Positions 45,573-53,800 of a stretch of DNA of 64,000 bases are shown one piece after another. Origin of the DNA: Stenotrophomonas maltophilia (GTDB lineage Bacteria; Pseudomonadota; Gammaproteobacteria; Xanthomonadales; Xanthomonadaceae); NCBI RefSeq assembly GCF_004920835.1, contig NZ_QFHO01000001.1:124001-188000 (forward strand), written 5' to 3'. Numbering within the stretch: the first letter of the stretch is position 1; the number at the start of each line of letters is the position of its first letter. Below the pieces are notes generated by a model that was not told the origin of the DNA, ran no database searches, and was given only the letters and a program-made list of their open reading frames with translations. Made by a program: the position numbers and the translations under genes.

Positions 45573-46454
45573 ATGAGCATGCCTGCCGACACCTCCGCAC
45601 CTGACCGCCTGTCCTCCCTTCTGGAACGCTTCCGGGTGCAGGCCGCGCTGTTCCACAGCGGTCCGCTGTGCGGGCGCCATGTCTTCGAGCCGCAGCCCGG
45701 TCGGGCGTTCCTGCACATCCTGCGCCAGGGTGAAATGGAGGTCCGTCATCCCGACGGCGATATCGCGCTTCCCCGCTTGAAGATCGACGCGCCCAGCCTG
45801 CTGCTGTATCCGCAACCGCTGCACCACGTGTTCTTCAATGCGCCGCTGGATGGCCCCGACTTCACCTGCGCGACGCTCGACTTCGATGGCGGCGCGCGCA
45901 ACCCCATCGTGCAATCGCTGCCGCCGGTGATGGTGGTGCCGCTGTCCGCGATCAGCGAACTGGACGACACCCTGCATCTGCTGTTCACCGAGGCCGACCG
46001 CCAACGCTGCGGTTCGCGGCTGCTGACCAACCGCCTGTTCGAGGTGGCGTTGATCCAGATCCTGCGCTGGGTGGTGGATCATCCCGATGCGGCCGGGGTC
46101 AGCCACGGGCTGATGCGCGGGCTGTCCGATGCGCGGCTGGCACGTACGCTGGTGGCGATGCACCAGGCGCCGCAGGACGAATGGACGCTGCCGCGCATGG
46201 CCGCCACCGCTGGCATGTCGCGCAGTGCGTTCGCAGCGGTGTTCAAGGAGGTGATGCAGGCGACGCCGGCTAGTTATCTGCTGGATTGGCGGCTGAGCCT
46301 GGCCTGCGCGCAGCTGCGTGCGGGCGTGGCGGTCAAGCAGGTGGCAATCGAAGTCGGGTTTGCCGATACCGCGTCATTGTCGAAGACGTTCCGCAAGCGG
46401 TTGGGAGCGTCGCCGCGGGCATGGCTGGCCGCGAGCGCAGCGCAGGCTGGGTAG
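45573..46454 (+). CDS. AraC-family regulator with cupin domain
   Basis: This 293-residue regulator has an N-terminal cupin-type sensing domain (FLHILRQGEMEVRHPDG, LLLYPQPLHHVFF). A C-terminal pair of helix-turn-helix motifs follows (WTLPRMAATAGMSRSAFAAVFKEVMQATPASYLLDWRL and VKQVAIEVGFADTASLSKTFRKRLGASPRAWL). It lies divergently from the AhpD-like gene, the usual layout for control of the neighbour. The TAG stop comes from the GTAG of a SMAG repeat. Confidence 0.9.
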   Translation: MSMPADTSAPDRLSSLLERFRVQAALFHSGPLCGRHVFEPQPGRAFLHILRQGEMEVRHPDGDIALPRLKIDAPSLLLYPQPLHHVFFNAPLDGPDFTCATLDFDGGARNPIVQSLPPVMVVPLSAISELDDTLHLLFTEADRQRCGSRLLTNRLFEVALIQILRWVVDHPDAAGVSHGLMRGLSDARLARTLVAMHQAPQDEWTLPRMAATAGMSRSAFAAVFKEVMQATPASYLLDWRLSLACAQLRAGVAVKQVAIEVGFADTASLSKTFRKRLGASPRAWLAASAAQAG

Positions 46455-46514
46455 AGTCGACTATCGCGCGAAGCGCGGGATTTTCGTGAGCAGCCGACCA
46501 GCGGTCGGCTCTAC
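46451..46514. repeat. SMAG-type repeats supplying the AraC stop codon
   Basis: GTAGAGTCGACT starts at 46451 and gives TAG at 46452-46454. A reversed copy, AGCCGACC-AGC-GGTCGGCT ending CTAC, follows at 46493-46514. Confidence 0.72.
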
Positions 46515-46545
46515 CAAGAGCGATATCCGCGCGTCGGTCGACGGC

Positions 46546-47103
46546 TCAGCTGGACAGTCCGTCGTTCTTTGCCAGCAGCCCGGCGATCCGCTCCGCTACC
46601 TGGGCGCGCACACTTTCATCCAGCTGCCCTTCGTACATCGCTTCGTAGATCCACAGGCCATCGGCCGCCAGCCGCGCTACGAAATTGTCGAGCGCGGCCG
46701 GATCCTGTTCCGCGGCCGACGGCGGCAACGGCGCCCAGCGCCGCACTGCCGGTCCCCACGGACGCTCGTCGGCGTCCGGGTCAGCCGATTCAAGCATGAA
46801 CATCAACTCGGCACGGGTGGCGCTCTGCGCCGACACACGCACGAAGGTCTGGTAGCGCTCCAGCGCCGTGGCCTCACCTGCGGTCTTGCCCAGCAGCGAC
46901 TCCATCGACGCTTCCCAGGCCTGCACCAGATGCTCGTCGATGCCGCGCAGCAGCGCTTCGCGCGACGGGAAGTGGTACAGCAGGCCGCCACGGGTCAGCT
47001 TGGCCTCGGCGGCCACCGACTCGAAGGTCACCGCGCGCACGCCGTCACGATTGATCACGTTGACGGCGGCGTCGAGGATGCGGTCGCGCTTGCTGGTTCT
47101 CAT
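46546..47103 (-). CDS. TetR-family repressor of the adjacent MFS pump
   Basis: This 185-residue regulator has an N-terminal helix-turn-helix (RDRILDAAVNVINRDGVRAVTFESVAAEAKLTRGGLLYHFPSREALLRGI) and a TetR_C-type ligand domain. It starts 4 bases after the MFS stop, so both are in one operon. A perfect 32-bp palindrome lies just before the operon and is the likely operator. The pair looks like SmvR/SmvA, where cationic biocides act as inducers, but the ligand here is unknown. Confidence 0.88.
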   Translation of the reverse strand: MRTSKRDRILDAAVNVINRDGVRAVTFESVAAEAKLTRGGLLYHFPSREALLRGIDEHLVQAWEASMESLLGKTAGEATALERYQTFVRVSAQSATRAELMFMLESADPDADERPWGPAVRRWAPLPPSAAEQDPAALDNFVARLAADGLWIYEAMYEGQLDESVRAQVAERIAGLLAKNDGLSS

Positions 47104-47107
47104 CGCG

Positions 47108-48640
47108 TCATTTTACGCGATCGGCCGCACCGTCGCGGCCACCGACGCGCCCCCGCAACAGGCGCGCGATGATCGCCGCGCCCACTGCCAGCACCACCGT
47201 GATCACCAGCAGCACGACCTGGTAGCCACGGTCATATGCGGCCGCAGCCAGCGCGAACCACTCGCCCTGCCCGCTTTCGCGTGCGGCATGCAGCGCCTGG
47301 GTGAAGCCGTGACGGGCAAGCTCGGGCATGTCCGCCGAGACCGGCAGGAAGGCGCCGTACATTGCCGCACTCAGGCTGCCCAGCATCGCCACCGCGAGCA
47401 GGCCACCAAACTCGTAGGACACCTCTTCCACCGACGAGGCCATGCCCGCGCGGTGTGCCGGCACATTGTTGAGGATGGCAGTGGATGCCACCGAGATGGC
47501 CGAGCCCATGCCGAAACCGGTGATCGCCATGCCGGCCACCACCCAGCCGAGGCCGTGCGGGAAGCCGAACGCCACAACACCGACACCCACGGCGCCAGCC
47601 GCCAGGCCACCGCAGATCAGCGGGCGCAGGCCCACGCGGTGCAGGATGCTGCCACCCAGCAGCGCACTGGGCAGGCTGCCCAGCGCCGCCACCGATACCA
47701 GCAGGCCTGCCTGCAGCGGCGTGAAGCCCGCCACCAGCTGGAAACGCTGGGTGGTAACCAGCTGCAGGCCAGCCATCGCGAACAAGGTGAATACCGCCGA
47801 CAGCGTGCCGGCCAGGAACGCCGGATTGCGGAAGATCGCGAAGTCCAGCAACGGGTACGGCAACTGCCGCTGGCGACGTGCAAACGCCGCGCCGCTGATG
47901 ACGGCCAGCAGCAGTGCACCGGCACCCAGCGCATACGACGGCGGCGTGGCGATCAGCGACTTGATGGCCAGCACCAGGCCGGACAGCGCCGCCAATGCCA
48001 GCAACGAAGACACCAGGTCCCACGGCCGCGAGGTATCGCGCTGGCCTTCCGGTGCCAGCAGCAGGGTTGCAACGAAGGCCACCACCACCACCGGCACGTT
48101 GATCAGGAACACCGAGCCCCACCAGAAGTGCTGCAGCAGCCAGCCTCCGATGATCGGACCCAGTCCCGCACCGACGATGGCCACCGAGCCCCAGATGGCG
48201 ATGGCAATGTTGCGCTCGCGCTCTTCGTGGAAGCTCAGGCCGATCAGCGCCAGCGTGGCCGGCATCATCGCCGCCGCACCGACCGCCAGGAACGCACGGG
48301 CGGCGATCAGCTGCGCGGCGCTGTCAGCGAAGGCCGCCGCCAGCGAGGCGGTGCCGAACACCACCAGGCCGATCAGGAACATGCGGCGGTGACCGATGCG
48401 GTCACCAAGCGTACCGGCGCCCAGAAGCAGGCCGGCCATCACCAGCGGATAGGCGTTGATGATCCACAGCGCCTGGCCGGCACTGGCCGAGAGTTCCTCG
48501 GTGAGGGTGGGCAGTGCGGTGTACAGCACGGAGTTGTCGAGGGTGACCAGCAGCAGGCCGGCGGCGACAGTGAACAACAGTGCCCAGCGACGGGCACGCG
48601 ACAGGGCCGGAGCGCCGGCCAAGGGCTGGGACAAAGCCAT
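47108..48640 (-). CDS. DHA2-type MFS multidrug efflux protein (SmvA/QacA-like)
   Basis: This 510-residue inner-membrane antiporter has 14 predicted helices. Motifs of the 14-helix drug:proton family are present: LDNSVLYTALPTLTEEL in helix 1, the loop GDRIGHRRMFLIGL (motif A) and GLGPIIGGWLL (motif C). It probably expels lipophilic cations such as quaternary ammonium compounds. It is the first gene of an operon with the TetR gene; the operator-like palindrome ends 30 bases before its ATG. Confidence 0.92.
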   Translation of the reverse strand: MALSQPLAGAPALSRARRWALLFTVAAGLLLVTLDNSVLYTALPTLTEELSASAGQALWIINAYPLVMAGLLLGAGTLGDRIGHRRMFLIGLVVFGTASLAAAFADSAAQLIAARAFLAVGAAAMMPATLALIGLSFHEERERNIAIAIWGSVAIVGAGLGPIIGGWLLQHFWWGSVFLINVPVVVVAFVATLLLAPEGQRDTSRPWDLVSSLLALAALSGLVLAIKSLIATPPSYALGAGALLLAVISGAAFARRQRQLPYPLLDFAIFRNPAFLAGTLSAVFTLFAMAGLQLVTTQRFQLVAGFTPLQAGLLVSVAALGSLPSALLGGSILHRVGLRPLICGGLAAGAVGVGVVAFGFPHGLGWVVAGMAITGFGMGSAISVASTAILNNVPAHRAGMASSVEEVSYEFGGLLAVAMLGSLSAAMYGAFLPVSADMPELARHGFTQALHAARESGQGEWFALAAAAYDRGYQVVLLVITVVLAVGAAIIARLLRGRVGGRDGAADRVK

Positions 48641-48669
48641 GGGGAAACCTGATGGGGGTGGAGTACCAT

Positions 48670-48701
48670 CATAACTATACAGGATGTCCTGTATAGTTAT
48701 G
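48670..48701. promoter_or_regulatory. Perfect 32-bp palindromic operator of the MFS/TetR operon
   Basis: The 15-base arm CATAACTATACAGGA and its exact complement TCCTGTATAGTTATG flank TG. The site sits 30 bases before the MFS start, where it would cover the promoter. TetR dimers bind such sites; the repressor in the same operon is the candidate. Confidence 0.8.
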
Positions 48702-48758
48702 AGAAGGTCGCCAGACGTTCAGATTTCGTCCCGGGTAATGTTCATGTTCCGGAGAACG

Positions 48759-48826
48759 GTAGCGCCGGGCCGTGTCCGGCGAACGGGGTACCCGCAACAA
48801 GGCCGCCGGGTATGGCCCCGCTCTAC
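48759..48826. repeat. Facing imperfect SMAG-type repeats
   Basis: A GTAG copy (GCCGGGCC-GTGT-CCGGC) at 48759-48781 faces a weaker minus-strand copy that starts with GTAG at 48823-48826. The second GTAG gives the TAG stop of the 249-residue gene on the minus strand. Confidence 0.6.
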
Positions 48827-49572
48827 CGGCAGTCTTCCGGCAACGCGGCAATCGCCGACACCACCGCTGCCTGCATGCCCTGCCCCACGGCCATGTCCAG
48901 CTCCCCGCCCGTTGCCCCATGTTGGCGCCGCAGCTCGTCCTCGCACAGGCCGCGCACCCGCGCACGCGCATTGGCGCGCAGGCTGCTGCAACGCCAATCG
49001 GTGCCCCCCAGCGGCAGCACCGAATACACCACGCTGTTGCAGGCGTTGCCTGCCCGCTGCTGCAGCGACAGGCCGCCGAAATCACGCGGTTCGCTGCTGC
49101 GCTGCGGATCGAAATAGCTGTCCGGGAAGGTGCGCGCGTACTGTTCGATGTCCACCTGCATGCTGCGCCCACCGGCCAACGGCATCTGCAGCGGCTGGCC
49201 ACAACGCGTGGCGTCTGCACGATGCTGGATGTACTGGTAGATCGGCCGGTCCAGCGTTGGATCCTGCTGGGTCACCGCACTGACCGCCGCCAGCACCGGC
49301 AACGATGCACGATTGGCCATGCGCGCCAGCAGCCCCGTCTGTGCCGGCTGGCAGCGGTCGCGCAACGTGGCCGCCAGCAGGAACAGCACATCATTGCGAA
49401 AGGCGTGGTCTTCGCCCAGGCGTTGCTCGATGCGCTGGCTGGCATCGGCTGCCGGTGCCGGAAACGCGACCGCCGGAGGCTCTGGGACTACGGCGCGCCG
49501 CTGCCAGCACACCGCCAACGCTACGCCTGCTCCCGCCAACACCACCGCAGCGATGATCCAGCGCGCGCGCAT
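48823..49572 (-). CDS. Hypothetical exported protein, last gene of the Zrg-like operon
   Basis: I do not recognise the family. The 249-residue protein has an N-terminal membrane anchor or signal (WIIAAVVLAGAGVALAV) and a periplasmic domain with six cysteines (for example DRCQPAQ, TRCGQPL, NACNSVV, DWRCSS, GLCEDEL and EDCR), possibly in disulfides. Its ATG shares one base with the upstream DUF3299 stop, so it belongs to the zinc operon. ATG 49572 is chosen; the open frame above it overlaps the DUF3299 gene. The TAG stop comes from a GTAG repeat. Confidence 0.72.
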   Translation of the reverse strand: MRARWIIAAVVLAGAGVALAVCWQRRAVVPEPPAVAFPAPAADASQRIEQRLGEDHAFRNDVLFLLAATLRDRCQPAQTGLLARMANRASLPVLAAVSAVTQQDPTLDRPIYQYIQHRADATRCGQPLQMPLAGGRSMQVDIEQYARTFPDSYFDPQRSSEPRDFGGLSLQQRAGNACNSVVYSVLPLGGTDWRCSSLRANARARVRGLCEDELRRQHGATGGELDMAVGQGMQAAVVSAIAALPEDCR

Positions 49573-50192
49573 CAGTTGTGGATCGCCGTCAGCGACGCCG
49601 CTGCGGCGTCGTAGGACGCGCTGGCGATATCCGCATCGAAGCGCTTGACCTGCAGGCGACCGGCCAACCGGTACGGATCCCACAGGTCGCCCAGCGCGAT
49701 CGGCGTGGCCAGGGTCACATGGATGATCTGGTTCGGCGGCGGTGGCGGCACATGGATGCAGGCCCCGTAGAACGGCACGAACAACAGTTCGTCGACCAGT
49801 CCTGCGTCGTTGGTGCCCAGCGGCACCACGTAGCCATCCAGGTCAACGGCGCGGCCATCGGCAGTTTCGACCACCTGCGATGAACCGAACTGCTTGGCGC
49901 GGTCCGGGCTGGAATGGTCGATCTCCTGCCCCGGTGGCGTGCCAGAGCCTGTGTCGTCGATCAGCCCGCCCACCCCGTCCATGCCATTGCGTGACAGGCC
50001 GATCTGCGGCGGCGGACGCTGGTAGGTCACTTCGTCGGGCCGCAGTGCATCCCAACGGTCGATGGGCGCTTCGGTCGTGGCCGGCTGCGCCGCTGCCGGT
50101 GCTGCGGCGACGGTGGTGGCGCCCCCACCCGCCTGCGTACACCCCAGCAAGCCCAGGCAACACGCCAATCCGATCAGGACGCTACGGTTCAT
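49572..50192 (-). CDS. DUF3299 lipoprotein (second copy in operon)
   Basis: This 206-residue lipoprotein has a signal peptide with lipobox LLGC (C18), then a spacer rich in Ala, Thr and Pro. The DUF3299 core follows, with VDLDGYVVPLG and LLFVPFYGACIHVPPPPPNQI. The cysteine and histidine of GACIHV suggest metal binding. It is a paralogue of the next gene upstream and overlaps it by 11 bases. The family occurs with DUF2796 and ABC genes in zinc-responsive clusters, where it may load or accept zinc in the periplasm. Confidence 0.85.
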   Translation of the reverse strand: MNRSVLIGLACCLGLLGCTQAGGGATTVAAAPAAAQPATTEAPIDRWDALRPDEVTYQRPPPQIGLSRNGMDGVGGLIDDTGSGTPPGQEIDHSSPDRAKQFGSSQVVETADGRAVDLDGYVVPLGTNDAGLVDELLFVPFYGACIHVPPPPPNQIIHVTLATPIALGDLWDPYRLAGRLQVKRFDADIASASYDAAAASLTAIHN

Positions 50193-50760
50193 ACGGCCTC
50201 AGCTGCGCATCGCGCATGGTGTAGGCGGAGCCGGCCAGATCATCGTCCAGCCGTTCGGCGCGCAGGGTACCGGCCAGGAAGAACGGCGAATACATGTCCG
50301 GCATCTCGATCGGGCGCGGCAGCACCACGTGCACGATCTGGTTCGGCGGTGGCGGCGGCACATGGATGCAGGCGCCGTAGTACGGCACGAACAGGAATTC
50401 GGTCAGCCGCCCGTCCTGCGCGTTGGCCAGCGGCACCACGTAGCCCTGCAAGCGCACCGGCCGCTGCAGTACGGTCTCCACGGTGCGGAACGTACCGAAC
50501 TGCGGCATGCGCCGGTTGCCGTTGTGCTCGACCTCCGGGCCCTCGCCGCGCTCCAGCGCCGCCAGTTCTTCCTTCGGCATCATCTGCAACCAGTCCAGTT
50601 CCTGTTCCTCGGCAGCTGCCGGGGCATCGCGATCGACCACCGGTGACGGTGGCAGCGCCTGCACGCCGGTATCGACCGGGCGTTCGCAGGCGGTCAGCAC
50701 CAGTAACATTGGCAACAGTGGCAACAGTGGCAACAGTGGCAACAGTGGCAACCAGCGCAT
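50182..50760 (-). CDS. DUF3299 lipoprotein (first copy in operon) with repeat-built signal peptide
   Basis: This 192-residue lipoprotein has a signal peptide that is a run of LLP units (MRWLPLLPLLPLLPLLPM) ending in lipobox VLTAC (C25). The run is encoded by four exact copies of a 9-base unit. The core has VRLQGYVVPLA and FLFVPYYGACIHVPPPPPNQI, matching its paralogue. It begins 2 bases after the permease stop and overlaps the next gene, so it lies inside the operon. ATG 50760 is chosen because longer frames overlap the permease. Confidence 0.83.
   Translation of the reverse strand: MRWLPLLPLLPLLPLLPMLLVLTACERPVDTGVQALPPSPVVDRDAPAAAEEQELDWLQMMPKEELAALERGEGPEVEHNGNRRMPQFGTFRTVETVLQRPVRLQGYVVPLANAQDGRLTEFLFVPYYGACIHVPPPPPNQIVHVVLPRPIEMPDMYSPFFLAGTLRAERLDDDLAGSAYTMRDAQLRPYEP
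50711..50755. repeat. 9-bp tandem repeat in a signal peptide
   Basis: GGCAACAGT occurs four times in a row at 50711-50746, followed by a degenerate fifth copy (GGCAACCAG). On the coding strand each unit encodes Leu-Leu-Pro in register, so copy-number change would alter signal-peptide length by three residues without a frameshift. Confidence 0.85.
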
Positions 50761-50762
50761 GC

Positions 50763-52016
50763 TCAGCCCCCGGGTGACAGGCCATCGGCCAGCGTGCGCC
50801 GATAGGCCAGCAGCGCCGGCACCAGGCCGGCCACCGCGCTGATCGCCAGCACACCCGCGACCCACGCCAGTTCGCGGCCATCCGGCCAGATGTGGGTGAT
50901 CGATAGGCCAAAGTTGGCCAGCGCCCAGCCACGCCCGGCCAGGCTGGCCACCACCAGTGCGGCCAGTGCGAGCACGCAGGCAAGCGCGCTGGTCGCCACC
51001 GCCTCCACCACCAGCAGGCTGGCGATATAGCCCGGGCGTGCACCGATGGCACGCAGCACCGCCATCTCGCGCCGTCGCTCCTGCAGGGTCGAGACCAGCA
51101 GCGCCACCAGCGAGACCATGCCCAGCAGCACCACCATCGCACTGATCAGCTGCAGTGCCCGCTCGGCGGTGCCCAGTGATTGCCACAGCTGCTGCAGGGT
51201 TACGCCGGGCAGGATCGCCAGCATCGCTTCGTCCGGATACTCGTTGATCCTGCGCTGTACCGAGAACGTGGCAATGCGCGAGTTCAGCCCGAGCATGAAA
51301 GCGGTGATGCTGGTCGGGGTCAGGTCCAGGTGGCGCGCCTGCTCGGCGCTGACGCTCTGGCTGCGCAGCTGCACGCCGGAGCGCCAGTCGACATGGATCG
51401 CCTCGATGGCCTGCAGCGAGACCAGCACCGAGGAATCAACCGGCGTGCCGGTGCGCTGCAGGATGCCAGCCACACGGAACGGCTTGTCGGCATGCGTGGC
51501 CAACGTGACCGCGCCGGTGCCATGGGCCAGCACGATCTCGTCGCCGAGGCCGACCTTCTGCGCGCGCGCCACCTCTGCGCCGATCACGGCGTCGTACAGG
51601 TCGTCGAACGGCCGCCCCTGTGCAAACGCCAGCGCATGCCCCGCGCTGTAGCGGTAGTGCTCGAAGTAGCCGCCACTGGTGCCGATCACCCGGTAGCCGC
51701 GCCACGAATCGCCCAGCGACAATGGCACCGCCCACTTCACCTGCGGCAGCGAGGACAGCTCCTGGTAGGACTGCCAGGACACGTTGTTGGTCGGGTCACC
51801 GATGTGGAACACCGAATACAGCAGCAGGTTCACCGGCCCGGAGCGGGCACCGACGATCAGGTCAGTGCCTGAGACGGTGCTGGCGAAACCTTCGTGCGCC
51901 TGCATGCGTACGCGCTCAACACCGAGCAGCAGCACCACGCTGAGGGTGATCACCAGCACGGTGAGGCTGACGCTCAATGCGCGGCTGCGCAGGCTGGCCC
52001 AGGCAAGTTCAAGCAT
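50763..52016 (-). CDS. FtsX-type ABC permease of the Zrg-like system
   Basis: This 417-residue inner-membrane protein has one N-terminal helix (LSVSLTVLVITLSVVLLLGV), a large periplasmic domain (about residues 40-270) and three C-terminal helices of the FtsX/MacB type (LISAMVVLLGMVSLVALLVSTLQERRREMAVLRAIGARP). This is the mechanotransmission type rather than a classical import fold, so it may release or transfer material at the outer leaflet. Its start overlaps the ATPase gene by 8 bases. With the DUF2796 and DUF3299 proteins it resembles the zinc-regulated Zrg cluster of Vibrio. Confidence 0.87.
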   Translation of the reverse strand: MLELAWASLRSRALSVSLTVLVITLSVVLLLGVERVRMQAHEGFASTVSGTDLIVGARSGPVNLLLYSVFHIGDPTNNVSWQSYQELSSLPQVKWAVPLSLGDSWRGYRVIGTSGGYFEHYRYSAGHALAFAQGRPFDDLYDAVIGAEVARAQKVGLGDEIVLAHGTGAVTLATHADKPFRVAGILQRTGTPVDSSVLVSLQAIEAIHVDWRSGVQLRSQSVSAEQARHLDLTPTSITAFMLGLNSRIATFSVQRRINEYPDEAMLAILPGVTLQQLWQSLGTAERALQLISAMVVLLGMVSLVALLVSTLQERRREMAVLRAIGARPGYIASLLVVEAVATSALACVLALAALVVASLAGRGWALANFGLSITHIWPDGRELAWVAGVLAISAVAGLVPALLAYRRTLADGLSPGG

Positions 52017-52704
52017 GGGTGCCACCTGCGTGATTGATCTGCGACAACGCGATGGTGCGGTCGAACAAGGGCTGCAGGCTTTCATCGTGGCTGACCACCA
52101 GAACCGTGGTACCGGCGGCCCGGCACTGTGCGGACATCAGCTGCAGGAAGGCGGTCGCGGCTTGGCGATCCAGCGCCGAGGTCGGCTCGTCGGCCAGCAG
52201 CACTGCGGGGCGGCCTATCAAGGCGCGTGCGGCGGCCACGCGTTGCTGCTGGCCGACACTCAGGGTACCGGCCGCACGCTTGGACAACGCCGGATCCAGC
52301 TGCAGCGCTTCCAGCAGACGCAGGATCTCGTCGTCCAGCGGCCCGCTGATGCGCTCACTGCGCACCGGAGAAAAGCGCAGGCCCAGCGCGATGTTGTCGC
52401 GCACGCTGAGGAACGGCAGCAGGTTGAACTGCTGGAAGATCACGCCCAGCTGATCGGCACGGAAGCGATCACGCGCGGCACCCCGCATCATCTGCAGCGC
52501 GTGACCCGCCACTTCGACCCGCCCCCTGCCGGGAAGCAGGACGCCGGCCAGCAGGCCGAGCAAGGTGCTCTTGCCGCCACCGCTCACTCCACGCAACAGC
52601 ACGCTGCTGCCCTGCTCTATCAGCAGCTGCGGGATATCCAGCACCAGGCGTGTTGCGTAGCCGAACTGCACATCCTCCAGGGCGATCACCGCTGGCGTGC
52701 TCAC
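52009..52704 (-). CDS. ABC transporter ATPase of the Zrg-like system
   Basis: This 231-residue LolD/MacB-type ATPase has Walker A GVSGGGKST (39-47), Q-loop FQQFNLLP, the signature LSVGQQQR (148-155, with Val in place of the usual second Gly-preceding Ser) and Walker B VLLADEP with D172-E173, plus H-loop VVSHD. It powers the overlapping permease. It starts inside the last codons of the DUF2796 gene (4-base overlap). Confidence 0.9.
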   Translation of the reverse strand: MSTPAVIALEDVQFGYATRLVLDIPQLLIEQGSSVLLRGVSGGGKSTLLGLLAGVLLPGRGRVEVAGHALQMMRGAARDRFRADQLGVIFQQFNLLPFLSVRDNIALGLRFSPVRSERISGPLDDEILRLLEALQLDPALSKRAAGTLSVGQQQRVAAARALIGRPAVLLADEPTSALDRQAATAFLQLMSAQCRAAGTTVLVVSHDESLQPLFDRTIALSQINHAGGTHA

Positions 52705-53234
52705 GGCGCCAGCACCACGCGCAGGTTGTCGGCACTCAGCACGCTGCGGTCCTGGCCGTTGGCGGTCGCACTGTTGACGATGACTTCGTGCAACCCGGGG
52801 AACAGCACCGGCAGGCGCACGACCAGGGCGCGCAGGGTACTCGGATTCGTGCAGCGATACTGCAGGTTGGCACTGAAACCGGCGTGGCGATGTTGCCCGG
52901 CCGCTGGCACAGCGGCGGTCGCAGCGAAGCCTTCGGCACTGGCGTCACTGCTGGCCAGGCGGCAGTTGGCGGCGGTGGGCAGGGTGACCCAGCTGCCGCC
53001 CTTCAGCAATGCCGTGGCGCGCGACAGTGCCGCCTGCTCGGTCGCGTTGGCGGGCGGTCGCTCGAAATCAAGAATGCCGATACCCGGCGCCTGCAGGGCG
53101 AACTCCAGCGTTCCCTGGTCGAGTGCGAGATCGACGGTGGCCTGGCCGTGCACGTGCGGTGCATGCTGGCGGACATCGTGTGCCTGCGCCGCGTTGGCAG
53201 CCAGCAGCAGGAAAAGAGCAGCAGGAAGCTTCAT
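52701..53234 (-). CDS. zrgA: DUF2796 / ZrgA-family zinc-associated periplasmic protein
   Basis: This 177-residue exported protein has a signal peptide (AALFLLLAANAAQA) followed at once by the histidine-rich mature start HDVRQHAPHVHGQA, a natural zinc ligand set. IGILDFERPP and GQHRHAGFSANLQYRC are typical of DUF2796, the family of Vibrio ZrgA, which serves zinc uptake. It is the first gene of a six-gene operon. A Zur-type palindrome lies 16-30 bases before its ATG, so repression by Zur under zinc-replete conditions is likely. Confidence 0.85.
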   Translation of the reverse strand: MKLPAALFLLLAANAAQAHDVRQHAPHVHGQATVDLALDQGTLEFALQAPGIGILDFERPPANATEQAALSRATALLKGGSWVTLPTAANCRLASSDASAEGFAATAAVPAAGQHRHAGFSANLQYRCTNPSTLRALVVRLPVLFPGLHEVIVNSATANGQDRSVLSADNLRVVLAP

Positions 53235-53249
53235 GGGGGAGACTCCAAT

Positions 53250-53264
53250 TGTTACTATGTAACA
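53250..53264. promoter_or_regulatory. Zur-type box between zrgA and merC-like genes
   Basis: TGTTAC-TAT-GTAACA is a perfect inverted repeat within the 32-base divergent gap. Known proteobacterial Zur sites have arms of the form TGTTAT with ATAACA. A similar site lies at 56050-56064. Confidence 0.75.
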
Positions 53265-53266
53265 TA

Positions 53267-53743
53267 ATGGACCACATCCCCCCGACCCCCGCAAGGGCTC
53301 TGGCCCAGCCGCCAACTTCGGCACGCTGGCATCCCCGTTTCGATCTGGCCGGTGCCTGGCTGTCGCTGGCCTGCGCCGCCCATTGCATCGCCCTGCCACT
53401 GCTGCTGGCCTTCGTGCCGGCGGCAATGATGGCGCTGCGCTCGTTCCAGCACCCCGGCCACGGCGTGATGACGCTGCTGTTGATGATGTCGCGCTGGGAA
53501 TGGTTGTTCGCATTGATGGCCTCGACACTGGCGCTGGCCAGTACCACGGCCGGGCTGTACCGGCATTGGCGCTGGCTGCCGGTGCGGCTGGCCGTGGTTG
53601 GCGCGATCCTGCTGGTGTCAGCGTCGCTGTACCTGCCGTTGAAGGAATCGCTGCTCTGGCATGGCGTGGCCACCGCCTGCGGTGGCGTGCTGCTGGCATG
53701 CGCGCACATCGGCAACCGGCGGGCATTGCACGTCCACCGGTAG
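53267..53743 (+). CDS. MerC-domain membrane protein, divergent from the zinc operon
   Basis: This 158-residue protein has about four helices. The first (FDLAGAWLSLACAAHCIALPLLLAF) carries the CAAHC motif typical of the MerC family, in which paired cysteines bind mercuric or other soft metal ions. Here no mer genes are near; the Zur-type box 2 bases before the ATG ties it to zinc. So close a box leaves almost no leader, so the message may be leaderless or start further on. The TAG stop is donated by a SMAG repeat. Confidence 0.8.
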   Translation: MDHIPPTPARALAQPPTSARWHPRFDLAGAWLSLACAAHCIALPLLLAFVPAAMMALRSFQHPGHGVMTLLLMMSRWEWLFALMASTLALASTTAGLYRHWRWLPVRLAVVGAILLVSASLYLPLKESLLWHGVATACGGVLLACAHIGNRRALHVHR

Positions 53744-53794
53744 CGCCGGCCACTGGCCGGCGCCCCGCAGATGCCGGCCAGCGGCCGGCACTAC
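53740..53794. repeat. Two facing SMAG-type repeats, supplying a stop codon
   Basis: GTAGCGCCGGCC-ACT-GGCCGGCG at 53740-53762 gives TAG at 53741-53743. The reversed partner ends CACTAC at 53794. They separate the convergent MerC-like and receptor genes. Confidence 0.8.
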
Positions 53795-53800
53795 CTTTGC

